NCBI GenBank assembly: GCA_050699035.1
Contig: JBOHDE010000160.1
Span: 1 to 9,327, forward strand
Source of the DNA: WHTB01 sp050699035
Lineage (GTDB): Bacteria; Actinomycetota; Actinomycetes; Propionibacteriales; Nocardioidaceae
Length of the DNA: 9,327 nucleotides
Direction of reading: 5' to 3'
Below are positions 1 to 5,738 of this stretch, in pieces. The notes below the pieces were generated by a model that did not search any database, was not told the origin of the DNA, and saw only the letters and a program-made list of their open reading frames with translations. A program made the position numbers and the translations under genes. Numbering within the stretch: position 1 is the stretch's first letter; the number at the start of each line of letters is the position of its first letter.

Positions 1-35
1 ACACGCCGGCGTGTCGGTCGAAAACGTCACACTCA
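1..35. repeat. Partial copy of a dispersed long palindrome (core plus right arm)
   Basis: The window opens inside a palindrome. The core ACACGCCGGCGTGT (1-14) is followed by an arm ending AAAACGTCACACTCA (21-35). The same core and the same arm end occur at 8268-8303, so this is a second copy of the element described there, with its left arm cut off by the window edge. It lies just downstream of the queA-like stop codon at 55-57. Like the other copy, it therefore sits at the 3' end of a gene, which would suit a terminator-like or REP-type element. Confidence 0.7.
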
Positions 36-54
36 ACGGGGCGGGCGCGCGGGG

Positions 55-1098
55 TCAGGGCAGGAAGAGGGTCGCGTCGCCGAACTCGTGCCAGAGGTAT
101 CGCTCGCCGTCCGGATCGGTCGCCGCGTCGTACGCCGCCCGCACCAGGGACCGGCCGACGACGGCGTCCAACAAGTCCAGGTGGCTGGCCTCGGGAGCGT
201 GCAGGCCGGTCACCAGCCCGTCGACGAGCCGCGCCGGCCGGTCGGGGCCGAGCACCAGCTGGGTCCAGCCGGTCGCGGCATGCACGCGACCGTCATCCCC
301 CGCGACCGTCTCCAGTGCCCGCACGACGGTCGTCCCGACCGCGACGACGCGACGGCCCGCGGCCCGGGTGGAGCGCGCCAGCCGAGCGGTCACCTCGGGC
401 ACGGTGAACTGCTCGGGCGCCGGTGGCTCGTACGCCTCCGGGCTGGAGACGCCGCAGTGCAGCACGATCGGTGCCACCGGGATGCCGCGGGCGGCGAGTC
501 GCACGACCATGGCGGCGGTCAGCGGACGACCGGCGCTCGGCATCTCCGCGCTGCCGGGCTCGGTGGCGAAGATGGTCTGCAGCGACGACAGCGGCCACTC
601 CCCCGCCAGGTAGTCGTACCGAATCGGACGACCGTGCGCCGCTAGGTAGTCGACCCGTGCAGCCGCCGGGACCGGCACCGCCCGCCACAGCCGGGTCTGC
701 CGGTCATCGGGGTACGCCGCGACGACCCGTAGCCGCTGGCCGCCCGGCAGCCGCAGCACCTCGTCCGGCGTGACGTCGGTCGCGGGACCGGAGTTGTCGG
801 GCCGACGTACCTCGACCACCCACTGGCCGTCGTCAAGCTGGGTCGAGACGTGGACGGCCGTTTCCACCCCGTTGCGCGTGACGTCCACCGCGGCGGGCAG
901 TGTCGCCGACACGTTCACGACCAGCAGGTCGCCGGGGTGCAGCAAGTCGGGCAACTCACGGAACGCGCGGTGCTGGATCCCGTCCGAGGTGGCGACCAGC
1001 ATCCGTACCTCGTCCCGGGCGAGCCCGCGCGCCTCCGGCGGCACCGCCGCCTCGCTCCCCGGCGGCAGCGTGAACCGCAGCTCGGTCGCCGCCGTCAT
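55..1098 (-). CDS. queA: QueA-like S-adenosylmethionine:tRNA ribosyltransferase-isomerase family protein
   Basis: A 347-residue protein, close to the usual length of QueA (about 350). QueA transfers and isomerises the ribosyl part of S-adenosylmethionine onto 7-aminomethyl-7-deazaguanine in tRNA during queuosine synthesis. Family-like features include the early GDLLVVN segment (about residues 56-62), a central region with EMPSAGRPLT (about 184-193), a segment around GVSSPEAYEPP, VAVGTTVVRALE (about 253-264), and a C-terminal LHAPEASHLDLL followed by YLWHEFGDATLFLP. The segment after GDLLVVN reads VSATLPAAV, where classical QueA has roughly DTRVIPARL, so the protein is a diverged member and its substrate is uncertain. 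The start ATG (1096-1098) overlaps the SDR stop as ATGA, and no good ribosome binding site precedes it, so translational coupling is likely. The family call is firm; the queuosine role is not. Confidence 0.85.
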   Translation of the reverse strand: MTAATELRFTLPPGSEAAVPPEARGLARDEVRMLVATSDGIQHRAFRELPDLLHPGDLLVVNVSATLPAAVDVTRNGVETAVHVSTQLDDGQWVVEVRRPDNSGPATDVTPDEVLRLPGGQRLRVVAAYPDDRQTRLWRAVPVPAAARVDYLAAHGRPIRYDYLAGEWPLSSLQTIFATEPGSAEMPSAGRPLTAAMVVRLAARGIPVAPIVLHCGVSSPEAYEPPAPEQFTVPEVTARLARSTRAAGRRVVAVGTTVVRALETVAGDDGRVHAATGWTQLVLGPDRPARLVDGLVTGLHAPEASHLDLLDAVVGRSLVRAAYDAATDPDGERYLWHEFGDATLFLP

Positions 1099-1805
1099 GC
1101 GGAGACACCGGCGTCGAGCGCTGCGATCTCGGCGGCGCGGTGCCGGCCGCTGGGCAGCTCGCCGCGGACCAGCCGCAGCAGCGCGGGTACGGCGGAGGCG
1201 GGCTCGGGCCGGTCGGAGATGTCCTCACCGGGGAACGCGTCCTGGTGCATCTGGGTGCGCATGTCACCGGGGTCGGCGGCGTACACGCGAAGGTCGGGCT
1301 GCTCGGCGGCGAGGATCGCGGTCGCGTGGTCGAGAGCAGCCTTCGACGAGCCGTAGCCGCCCCAGCCCTCGTACGGCTCGACCGACGCGTCCGAGGTGAT
1401 GTTCGTGATCGTGCCCCGTCGCTCGGTCAGAAGGGGCAGGGCGAGCTGGGCGAGCGCGATCGGCGCGACGACGTTGACGGCATAAACCCGCTCCAGGTCC
1501 TCCGCGGGGTACGCGGCGAGCGGCGGCATCGGCGACGGGCCGAGCGTGCTGGCGTTGTTCACCAACGCGTCGATCCCGCCGAGCTCGGCCGCGGCGTCAA
1601 CCAGGACGGCCCGGTGGTCGGGGTCGGTCACGTCACCGGGGACGGCGACGACCCGACCGCCGGCCTCGGCCAATGACTGGCGCACGGCGTCGAGAGCGGG
1701 CTGGTGGCGAGCGTCGATCACCAGGTCCCATCCCTGCTCGGCCAGGGCTGTGGCCAGCGCCTTGCCGAGACCCATGGATGCGCCGGTGATGAGGGCGACG
1801 GGCAT
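1095..1805 (-). CDS. Short-chain dehydrogenase/reductase (SDR family) oxidoreductase
   Basis: A 236-residue NAD(P)-dependent classical SDR, of normal family length. The N-terminus carries the Rossmann dinucleotide motif TGASMGLG (residues 7-14), then GDVTD (about 57-61), the NNAS motif (83-86), Asn111, catalytic Ser138 in NITSD, and the Tyr151/Lys155 pair in YGSSK. PGDMRTQM follows the active site as in many SDRs. The reading frame stays open up to 2018, but I chose ATG at 1805 because AAGGAG lies just upstream with good spacing, the Rossmann fold begins directly there, and the upstream extension has no SDR character and overlaps regulatory palindromes. It is the first gene of an operon with the QueA-like gene (4-base ATGA overlap). 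The substrate cannot be read from sequence. Confidence 0.93.
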   Translation of the reverse strand: MPVALITGASMGLGKALATALAEQGWDLVIDARHQPALDAVRQSLAEAGGRVVAVPGDVTDPDHRAVLVDAAAELGGIDALVNNASTLGPSPMPPLAAYPAEDLERVYAVNVVAPIALAQLALPLLTERRGTITNITSDASVEPYEGWGGYGSSKAALDHATAILAAEQPDLRVYAADPGDMRTQMHQDAFPGEDISDRPEPASAVPALLRLVRGELPSGRHRAAEIAALDAGVSA

Positions 1806-1858
1806 CTGCTGCTCCTTGCTTCGGTTGACCGGTTCTGCGGTGTCACCGGCAAGGATGC

Positions 1859-1883
1859 AACTTAAAGTTGACTTGAATTCAAG
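1859..1883. promoter_or_regulatory. Candidate operator/promoter between the SDR operon and the plus-strand gene remnant
   Basis: An AT-rich island in GC-rich DNA. It holds AACTTAAAGTT (1859-1869, an inverted repeat about one central base) and the perfect 12-base palindrome CTTGAATTCAAG (1872-1883). They share the half-site ACTTRAA. On the minus strand TTGAAT could act as a -35 for the SDR. On the plus strand TTGACT (1868-1873) could serve the gene starting at 1921. Paired half-sites of this kind are typical of dimeric MarR/HxlR-class repressors. No such regulator is encoded in the window, so the binding protein is unknown. Confidence 0.45.
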
Positions 1884-1920
1884 GTTTGTCTCAGAGGGCT
1901 CCGGCTGGGAGCCTGAGCGC

Positions 1921-2013
1921 ATGATCGTTGCATTCAGCATCAGCCCGTCCGGTGGCGACGAGACCGGCGGCGTCAGCGCCGAGGGCGCGATCTGCACGCG
2001 AATGGTGGGATGA
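1921..2013 (+). pseudogene. Truncated N-terminus of an MTH1187/DUF77-family thiamine-binding protein
   Basis: This frame reads MIVAFSISPSGGDETGGVS, then departs from the family and stops at TGA 2011-2013. The first 19 or so residues match the N-terminal beta strand and loop of the MTH1187-like (PF01910) thiamine-binding proteins, and they line up with MLVAFSVAPSGTGRADGSV of the intact gene at 2128. A normal member is about 100 residues, so about 80 are missing. GGGAG precedes the ATG at a plausible distance, so the start looks genuine. Family similarity ends at roughly 1975-1990. The codons differ clearly from the downstream copy, which argues against a very recent duplication. I read it as a native gene truncated by a rearrangement. 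Confidence 0.7.
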
Positions 2014-2128
2014 GTCAACGCAGGACTTCATCTCGACTTGGCCGCCGGGTCTACGTGGTGAGGTGGAGCGCCAACGCGCGGCATCGTCCGACAGGCCGCC
2101 AGACGCCAACAGTAGGGAGAAGATCTGA
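2000..2128 (+). pseudogene. Orphan C-terminal gene fragment, unidentified
   Basis: In a different frame from the preceding remnant, the sequence reads EWWDESTQDFISTWPPGLRG and continues for about 22 residues to TGA at 2126-2128. The composition (Trp, Asp, Glu and Gln rich, no runs of Arg or Ala) is protein-like and unlike the shadow frames around it. The frame upstream of about 1990 is only the shadow of the thiamine-binding remnant, so this looks like the tail of a gene whose front has been lost. Its stop overlaps the next start as TGATG, the arrangement of a translationally coupled operon. I do not recognise the family. It could also be a chance open frame. Confidence 0.35.
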
Positions 2129-2433
2129 TGCTTGTCGCATTCTCAGTCGCACCGAGCGGCACCGGCCGCGCCGATGGGTCGGTAGCGGACGCCGTCGCGG
2201 CGGCGGTCCGCGTTGTGCGCGAGTCCGGGTTACCCAACCGGACGGACGCGATGTTTACGACGATCGAGGGGCCCGACTGGGACTCGGTCTTCGAAGTCGT
2301 GAAGCGCGCAACCGAGGCTGTCGCGGCTTACGGCTCGCGGGTGTCCCTCGTGCTGAAGGCCGACATTCGGCCGGGCTACGAGGGCGAGTTGGACGGGAAG
2401 GTCGAACGGATCGAAGCAGAGCTCGAAGGCTGA
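2128..2433 (+). CDS. MTH1187/YkoF-type thiamine-binding family protein (DUF77)
   Basis: A 101-residue protein of exactly the family length. Members of PF01910 form a small ferredoxin-like alpha/beta fold that assembles into oligomers, and several bind thiamine or related pyrimidines. They are often linked to thiamine uptake or salvage, though the physiological role is poorly defined. Diagnostic stretches are the opening MLVAFSVAPSG, then VRVVRESGLPNRTDAMFTTI (residues about 28-47), IEGPDWDSVFEVVKRA, and the final KVERIEAELEG. AGGGAGA lies 8 bases before the ATG. The gene overlaps the stop of an orphan upstream fragment and sits about 200 bases downstream of a second, truncated member. No thiamine transport or synthesis gene is present here. 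Confidence 0.88.
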   Translation: MLVAFSVAPSGTGRADGSVADAVAAAVRVVRESGLPNRTDAMFTTIEGPDWDSVFEVVKRATEAVAAYGSRVSLVLKADIRPGYEGELDGKVERIEAELEG

Positions 2434-2625
2434 GCATCAGCGGCTGGGATCAGGATTCCGAAGGTCCCACGAGACGCCGGCGATTGGGCGACTCACTCTG
2501 TTTGACGCGGTTCACGAACTCCCTCAGCTTCACGGTCTGACTCTGGGCGCCGGCTCTCCCAGTAGTCATCCTCCGTCGGTTCGGGTTCCCCTCGCGGGGC
2601 CGTCCTACTCGGGGAGGGATCACGC
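2434..2625. promoter_or_regulatory. Non-coding leader of the toxin-like module, with two hairpins
   Basis: No gene is supported here. Positions 2539-2567 form an imperfect hairpin (GACTCTGGG against CCCAGTAGTC, one bulged base) without a T tract, which might end transcription of the thiamine-binding gene. Positions 2588-2599 form a small CCCC-TCGC-GGGG hairpin. A clear ribosome binding site, GGGGAGGGA (2611-2619), precedes the ATG at 2626. TTGACG (2502-2507) could be a -35, but no convincing -10 follows. The promoter of the module probably lies in this stretch but is not pinned down. Confidence 0.4.
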
Positions 2626-3168
2626 ATGACGTCAACGCAGTCAGGTGCAGAGAGGGTCGCCGCCGACCTACACCAGCAGACCGCGCACATCGCCAAGGCA
2701 CTCGCGTCGGTCGCGCAGGCATCACAGCAAGCCGACCGCGCTTCACAGCAAGCCGCCGGGGTCGGCTACCGGCAGGTCGCCGAAGGGCTGCACAGCATTC
2801 GGGGACAGATCGACGCGCTACACCAACCGTTCGCGCAGGTCACGAAACACGCCCAGGCCGCGAGGGCCGAGGCCACCAAGGTCACGGTCGAGACGACCCC
2901 CGAGGATGCCGCCAAACTGCTCACGGCGGCGTCGAATGCGATCGAGTCCGGGCAGGCCGCGCTCATGGAGGTTCATGCGCAGGTTCCGAAGATCGAGGCG
3001 GACGTAGCCATGACCCTTCGTGGCGCGAAGCCGGGTTCCCTGCTGGCGATCCTGGGAGGTGTGCGAGCGGCGACCGTGGACGCCCTGACGATCGGCAAGG
3101 CAGCGGGCGAGCGGTGCGCGCAAACCATCGCGCGCGGCTCGGACATCTCTGGCGACTCGGGAAATTAG
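2626..3168 (+). CDS. Helical, coiled-coil-like protein of the toxin module (DUF6244-like, tentative)
   Basis: A 180-residue protein I cannot assign firmly. Residues 1-125 are almost entirely helix-forming, rich in Ala, Gln and Glu with few prolines. They include a heptad duplication (ASQQADR then ASQQAAG, residues 32-45), so a coiled coil or helical bundle is likely. Residues 137-162 (PGSLLAILGG onward) form a hydrophobic, glycine-containing segment that could insert in or touch a membrane. There is no signal peptide. The general look, and the position in front of a small toxin-like gene, recall actinobacterial DUF6244 proteins; this is from memory and unchecked. A strong ribosome binding site (GGGGAGGGA) precedes the ATG. 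Its stop is one base from the start of the nuclease gene, so the two are co-translated. A role as delivery or dimerisation partner of the nuclease is inference. Confidence 0.75.
   Translation: MTSTQSGAERVAADLHQQTAHIAKALASVAQASQQADRASQQAAGVGYRQVAEGLHSIRGQIDALHQPFAQVTKHAQAARAEATKVTVETTPEDAAKLLTAASNAIESGQAALMEVHAQVPKIEADVAMTLRGAKPGSLLAILGGVRAATVDALTIGKAAGERCAQTIARGSDISGDSGN
2722..2755 (+). repeat. 13-base direct repeat, 21-base period, inside the helical protein gene
   Basis: TCACAGCAAGCCG occurs at 2722-2734 and again at 2743-2755. The 21-base offset equals one seven-residue heptad, so the DNA repeat records a recent in-frame duplication of a coiled-coil heptad. Confidence 0.7.
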
Positions 3169-3169
3169 G

Positions 3170-3571
3170 ATGGGCTGGGGCAGCGCGCCAGCCTCCGGCC
3201 CCGAGAGCAAGTCGGGGCGCACGTGGCAGACGATCGCCGAGGAGACCGGCGAGGTCCGTTCGTTCCCGTCGTACGCCGCAGCAAAGCGCGCCCTCGGTAC
3301 CGAGCCTGGCACCGAGATCCACCACATCGTGGAGCAGTCGCAGACCAACCCGAGCCGGTCAGGGTTCTCGGTCGAGCGGGTCAACCCGACTGACAACATG
3401 GTGAGACTGCCGACCCCGGCGCACCGACAGATCACCGCTCGCTACAACCGCAATGTGCGGTTCGCCAACATCCGACTGCGGGACACTCTCAACGGCCGGT
3501 CGTGGGACGATCAACACCGATTCGGCAGCCGGGTAATCGATGAGACCTTGAAGGATAGTGATGGACGCTGA
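3170..3571 (+). CDS. Small HNH/endonuclease VII-like nuclease toxin domain protein (HHIVEQ type)
   Basis: A 133-residue protein resembling the C-terminal toxin domains of polymorphic toxins. Key pieces are HHIVEQ (residues 51-56), Asn76 in NPTDNMV, PTPAHRQI with His85, and a tail with SWDDQHRFGSRVI (about 111-123). This is the pattern of HNH/endonuclease VII-fold toxins, in which the HH pair, the downstream Asn and His form the metal site, so DNA or RNA cleavage is the expected activity. The first 15 residues are Gly/Ser/Pro-rich, like the linker joining such domains to a larger delivery protein. Here the domain stands alone, with no signal peptide or secretion domain. The start is one base after the preceding stop; the gene ends 11 bases inside the next one. 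The family call is fairly sure. Whether it is active or exported is unknown. Confidence 0.75.
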   Translation: MGWGSAPASGPESKSGRTWQTIAEETGEVRSFPSYAAAKRALGTEPGTEIHHIVEQSQTNPSRSGFSVERVNPTDNMVRLPTPAHRQITARYNRNVRFANIRLRDTLNGRSWDDQHRFGSRVIDETLKDSDGR

Positions 3572-3905
3572 CGCAGACCGCGAGGCATTCCGCCGACACG
3601 TCGCCGAGTCAGAGCGGCTCGTGAAGGCGGGAAACGGCGACGCCGCGAACGCGGAGGGCGACAACGCGGAGACCGTAGCGCGCCGGTGGGCCGATCGCGG
3701 CGAACTACTCGACTTCCTGTCGCCTCTACTCGACGAGTCCGAAGCGGCCGCCGTGCGCTTTGATGCTGCGTGCGCTCTGCTCTACGGCGGTCACCCCGAC
3801 GAGGGCGCGGCAACCCTCGAAGCTTTGCGAGACGGAGACAACGGCGTCGTGTCCCCTGAAGCCGAGATGGTGCTCGACCACTGGCGACGTGAGAACGCGA
3901 CGTAA
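3561..3905 (+). CDS. Probable immunity protein 1 (DUF2019-like, tentative)
   Basis: A 114-residue acidic, helical protein. The second half (LLDESEAAAVRFDAACALLY, then GGHPDEGAATLEAL and VLDHWRRENAT) resembles one HEAT-like repeat unit as in DUF2019 proteins; that family link is from memory. A frame start at GTG 3558 is possible, but ATG 3561 is preferred because the paralogue downstream begins at the equivalent residue (M-DADADREAF against M-NADADREAF). The start lies 11 bases inside the nuclease gene, the tight coupling usual for a toxin and its cognate immunity gene. An acidic helical protein encoded right after a basic nuclease fits a binding inhibitor. Its function is inferred from context. 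Confidence 0.72.
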   Translation: MDADADREAFRRHVAESERLVKAGNGDAANAEGDNAETVARRWADRGELLDFLSPLLDESEAAAVRFDAACALLYGGHPDEGAATLEALRDGDNGVVSPEAEMVLDHWRRENAT

Positions 3906-3959
3906 CCCGATCCACGCAGCGGCGAGATGCGCAGGCGTCGCCGCATGTAGGGGTAGACG

Positions 3960-4334
3960 ATGAACGCCGACGCTGACCGGGAAGCGTTCCGCGAGCAGGT
4001 CGCGGAGTCGGAACGGCATCTGCGAAACGGTGACGCGGACGCCGCTAACGCCGTGGTCGACGGGATCGGGACCCTGATTGAGCCGTGGAAGGCGAGCGGC
4101 GATCTGGTCGATCTCCTCGCCCCGCTGATAGTGGAGTCGGAGACGTTGCCGGTGCGCTACCAAGCGGCGGCGTGCCTGCTATTCGGCGGGCACCCTGACG
4201 CGGCGTTGCCGATGCTGGAGTCCATCCGCGACGGCTATCCCGAGGCGGGCATCGTGCTCGACTACTGGCGACGCGAGCACGGGCAGGCGTCGCCGGGACT
4301 AGGGTCGCGGGTATGGCCGACCTGCATGACCTGA
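3960..4334 (+). CDS. Probable immunity protein 2, paralogue of the preceding gene
   Basis: A 124-residue protein alignable with its neighbour from the first residues (NADADREAFREQVAESER) through LLFGGHPDAALPMLESI to VLDYWRREHG. It lacks about five residues before the last helix. Roughly half the positions are identical by eye, so this is an old tandem duplication rather than a fresh copy. AGGGG lies about 8 bases before the ATG, so it has its own ribosome binding site. After WRREHG the frame runs on for about 16 residues unrelated to the paralogue (ending VWPTCMT) and overlaps the amidase start by 22 bases. That suggests the native stop was lost at a junction. It may be an orphan immunity gene against a related toxin, or a second inhibitor of the same one. 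Confidence 0.68.
   Translation: MNADADREAFREQVAESERHLRNGDADAANAVVDGIGTLIEPWKASGDLVDLLAPLIVESETLPVRYQAAACLLFGGHPDAALPMLESIRDGYPEAGIVLDYWRREHGQASPGLGSRVWPTCMT
4300..4312 (+). promoter_or_regulatory. Candidate -10 element for leaderless amidase transcript
   Basis: TAGGGT (4300-4305) lies seven bases before the amidase ATG and no Shine-Dalgarno sequence is visible. This spacing is the signature of actinobacterial promoters whose transcript begins at the start codon. No clear -35 is seen, as is common for this class. It falls inside the 3' tail of the upstream reading frame, so the amidase is probably transcribed independently. Confidence 0.4.
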
Positions 4335-5716
4335 CCGGGCTCGAGCAGGCGGGTGCGGTCCGCCGTGGCGAGATCTCGCCGGTCGACCTGTGCACGCACT
4401 ACCTCGAACGCATCGACCGGCTGTCCGACTCGGTCGGCGCGTTCATCACCGTCACGGACGAGCAGGCGTTGGCGACTGCAGCGACCATCGGAGCCGACGA
4501 CCCGCGGCCGCTGGCCGGCACACCCGTCGCCATCAAGGACCTCAACGCCACGGCCGGCGTGCGTACGACATTCGGCTCGGCGGCGATGCGCGACTTCGTC
4601 CCGAAGGTCAGCGACGAGGTGGTCCTGCGGATCGAGCGGGCCGGCCTGGCCAGCCTCGGCAAGACGAACACACCGGAGTTCGGCAGCCCCTGCTACACCG
4701 AGCCGGACGTCGCACCGCCGGCCCGCACGCCGTACGACCTGTCCTGCTCCGCCGGGGGCTCGAGCGGCGGGTCGGCGGCGGCCGTCGCGGCCGGCCTGGT
4801 GCCGTGGGCCCATGGCTCCGACGGCGGCGGGTCGATCCGCATCCCGGCCAGCCTCTGCGGTCTCGTCGGGCTGAAGCCGTCGCGTGGGCGGATCAGCGGC
4901 GCACCGTTGTACGGCGACCCGATCGGCCTGGCCACGAGCGGCACGCTCACCCGTACGGTGCGCGACTCGGCCGCCCTGCTCGACGCCCTGGCCGGACCAG
5001 CCGTCGGCGACCCGGCCTGGGCACCCCCGCTGCCGGACGGCCAGACCTACCTCGACTGGTGCGACCGCGAGCCGGGTCGGCTGCGGATCGCCCGCTTCAG
5101 CGCTCCGGTGATCGCCGACGTGGACGTCGACCCCGACTGCCTTGCGGCGTACGAAGGAGCGTCCGCGCTGCTGGCCGACCTCGGCCACGACGTCGAGGAC
5201 GTGCCGGTCCCGTTACCGAATGACGCCGTCGAGGTGTTCGAGGTCTGTTGGGCGGTCCTGTCGGCGTTGACGCCGATCCCGGCCGAGGACCAGCACCTGC
5301 TCCGACCCCTGACCCGCTGGCTGTCGGCTCGTGGGGAGGCCGTGTCCGGCCCGGAGTTCGGTCTCGCGGTGAGCCGGCTGCGTCGTTTCGCCGCCGGCGC
5401 TCTCGACGTCCTGGCGCCGTACGACGCCGTGCTGACACCGACCCTGGCCCGGCCCAATGTGCCGGTCGGCGGTCTGCGCGACGACGACGACCCGGCCCGC
5501 GACTTCGACAACCAGAAGCGGTTCACTCCGTACACCTCGGCCTGGAACGTCACCGGCATGCCGGCCGTCTCGCTGCCTCTGCACTGGACCGAGCGCGGTC
5601 AGCCGGTCGGCGTGATGCTGGCCGCCCGGCCGGCCGAGGAGCACCTGCTGCTGGCGTTGGCCGCCCAGGTCGAGGCGGCGGCCCCCTGGCACGACCGGCA
5701 TCCGGCGGGTTGGTGA
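4313..5716 (+). CDS. Amidase-signature family hydrolase
   Basis: A 467-residue amidase-signature (AS) enzyme, which hydrolyses amide bonds. The Ser-cisSer-Lys triad is complete. Lys75 lies in PVAIKDLN, cis-Ser150 in AGGSSGGSAAA, and the nucleophile Ser174 in GSDGGGSIRIPAS, with the usual 24-residue gap between the serines. The conserved CGLVGLKPSRGR follows. The C-terminal half has VLTPTLARP and the late WNVTGMPAVSLPLHW block, so the protein is full length. No GatB or GatC gene is nearby, so a role as GatA is unlikely. A free-standing amidase acting on small amides, possibly like 6-aminohexanoate cyclic-dimer hydrolase relatives, is more likely. ATG 4313 is supported by the family N-terminus (LTGLEQAGAVRRGEISPVDL). 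The substrate is unknown. Confidence 0.93.
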   Translation: MADLHDLTGLEQAGAVRRGEISPVDLCTHYLERIDRLSDSVGAFITVTDEQALATAATIGADDPRPLAGTPVAIKDLNATAGVRTTFGSAAMRDFVPKVSDEVVLRIERAGLASLGKTNTPEFGSPCYTEPDVAPPARTPYDLSCSAGGSSGGSAAAVAAGLVPWAHGSDGGGSIRIPASLCGLVGLKPSRGRISGAPLYGDPIGLATSGTLTRTVRDSAALLDALAGPAVGDPAWAPPLPDGQTYLDWCDREPGRLRIARFSAPVIADVDVDPDCLAAYEGASALLADLGHDVEDVPVPLPNDAVEVFEVCWAVLSALTPIPAEDQHLLRPLTRWLSARGEAVSGPEFGLAVSRLRRFAAGALDVLAPYDAVLTPTLARPNVPVGGLRDDDDPARDFDNQKRFTPYTSAWNVTGMPAVSLPLHWTERGQPVGVMLAARPAEEHLLLALAAQVEAAAPWHDRHPAGW

Positions 5717-5738
5717 CGCAGGCGCGATGACGCCGGTG
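5717..5738. terminator. Short convergent gap with weak hairpin
   Basis: Only 22 bases separate the amidase stop from the stop of the convergent small membrane protein gene. GGCG (5721-5724) and CGCC (5731-5734) can pair around a six-base loop, with partial extension on both sides. There is no T tract, so it is only a weak candidate for a bidirectional terminator. Confidence 0.2.

Noticed and set aside
1806..2018. Upstream extension of the SDR reading frame to an ATG at 2018
   Set aside because: The extra 71 residues have no SDR character and overlap the operator palindromes and the DUF77 remnant; a good AAGGAG sits before ATG 1805.
2502..2530. TTGACG as -35 of a promoter for the toxin module
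   Set aside because: At 17-18 base spacing the -10 would be CAGCTT or AGCTTC, too far from TANNNT to claim.
2574..2592. GGTTCGGGTTCC resembling a tRNA T-arm
   Set aside because: No acceptor, anticodon or D arm can be built around it on either strand.
2450..2746. Minus-strand frames across 2450-2746, including a hydrophilic TEDDYWE-containing one
   Set aside because: No ribosome binding site or recognisable motif, and they overlap the start of the plus-strand helical protein gene; probably chance open frames, though the acidic stretch is mildly protein-like.
2722..2755. Start of a CRISPR-like array
   Set aside because: Only two 13-base units with an 8-base gap, inside a coding frame and in step with a protein heptad.
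1921..4334. Insertion sequence or integrative element carrying the cassette
   Set aside because: No transposase, integrase, terminal inverted repeats or flanking direct repeats were seen; the island idea rests only on junction and composition evidence.
4262..5188. Minus-strand 308-codon frame opposite the amidase
   Set aside because: No family resemblance; it is the antisense shadow of a complete amidase.
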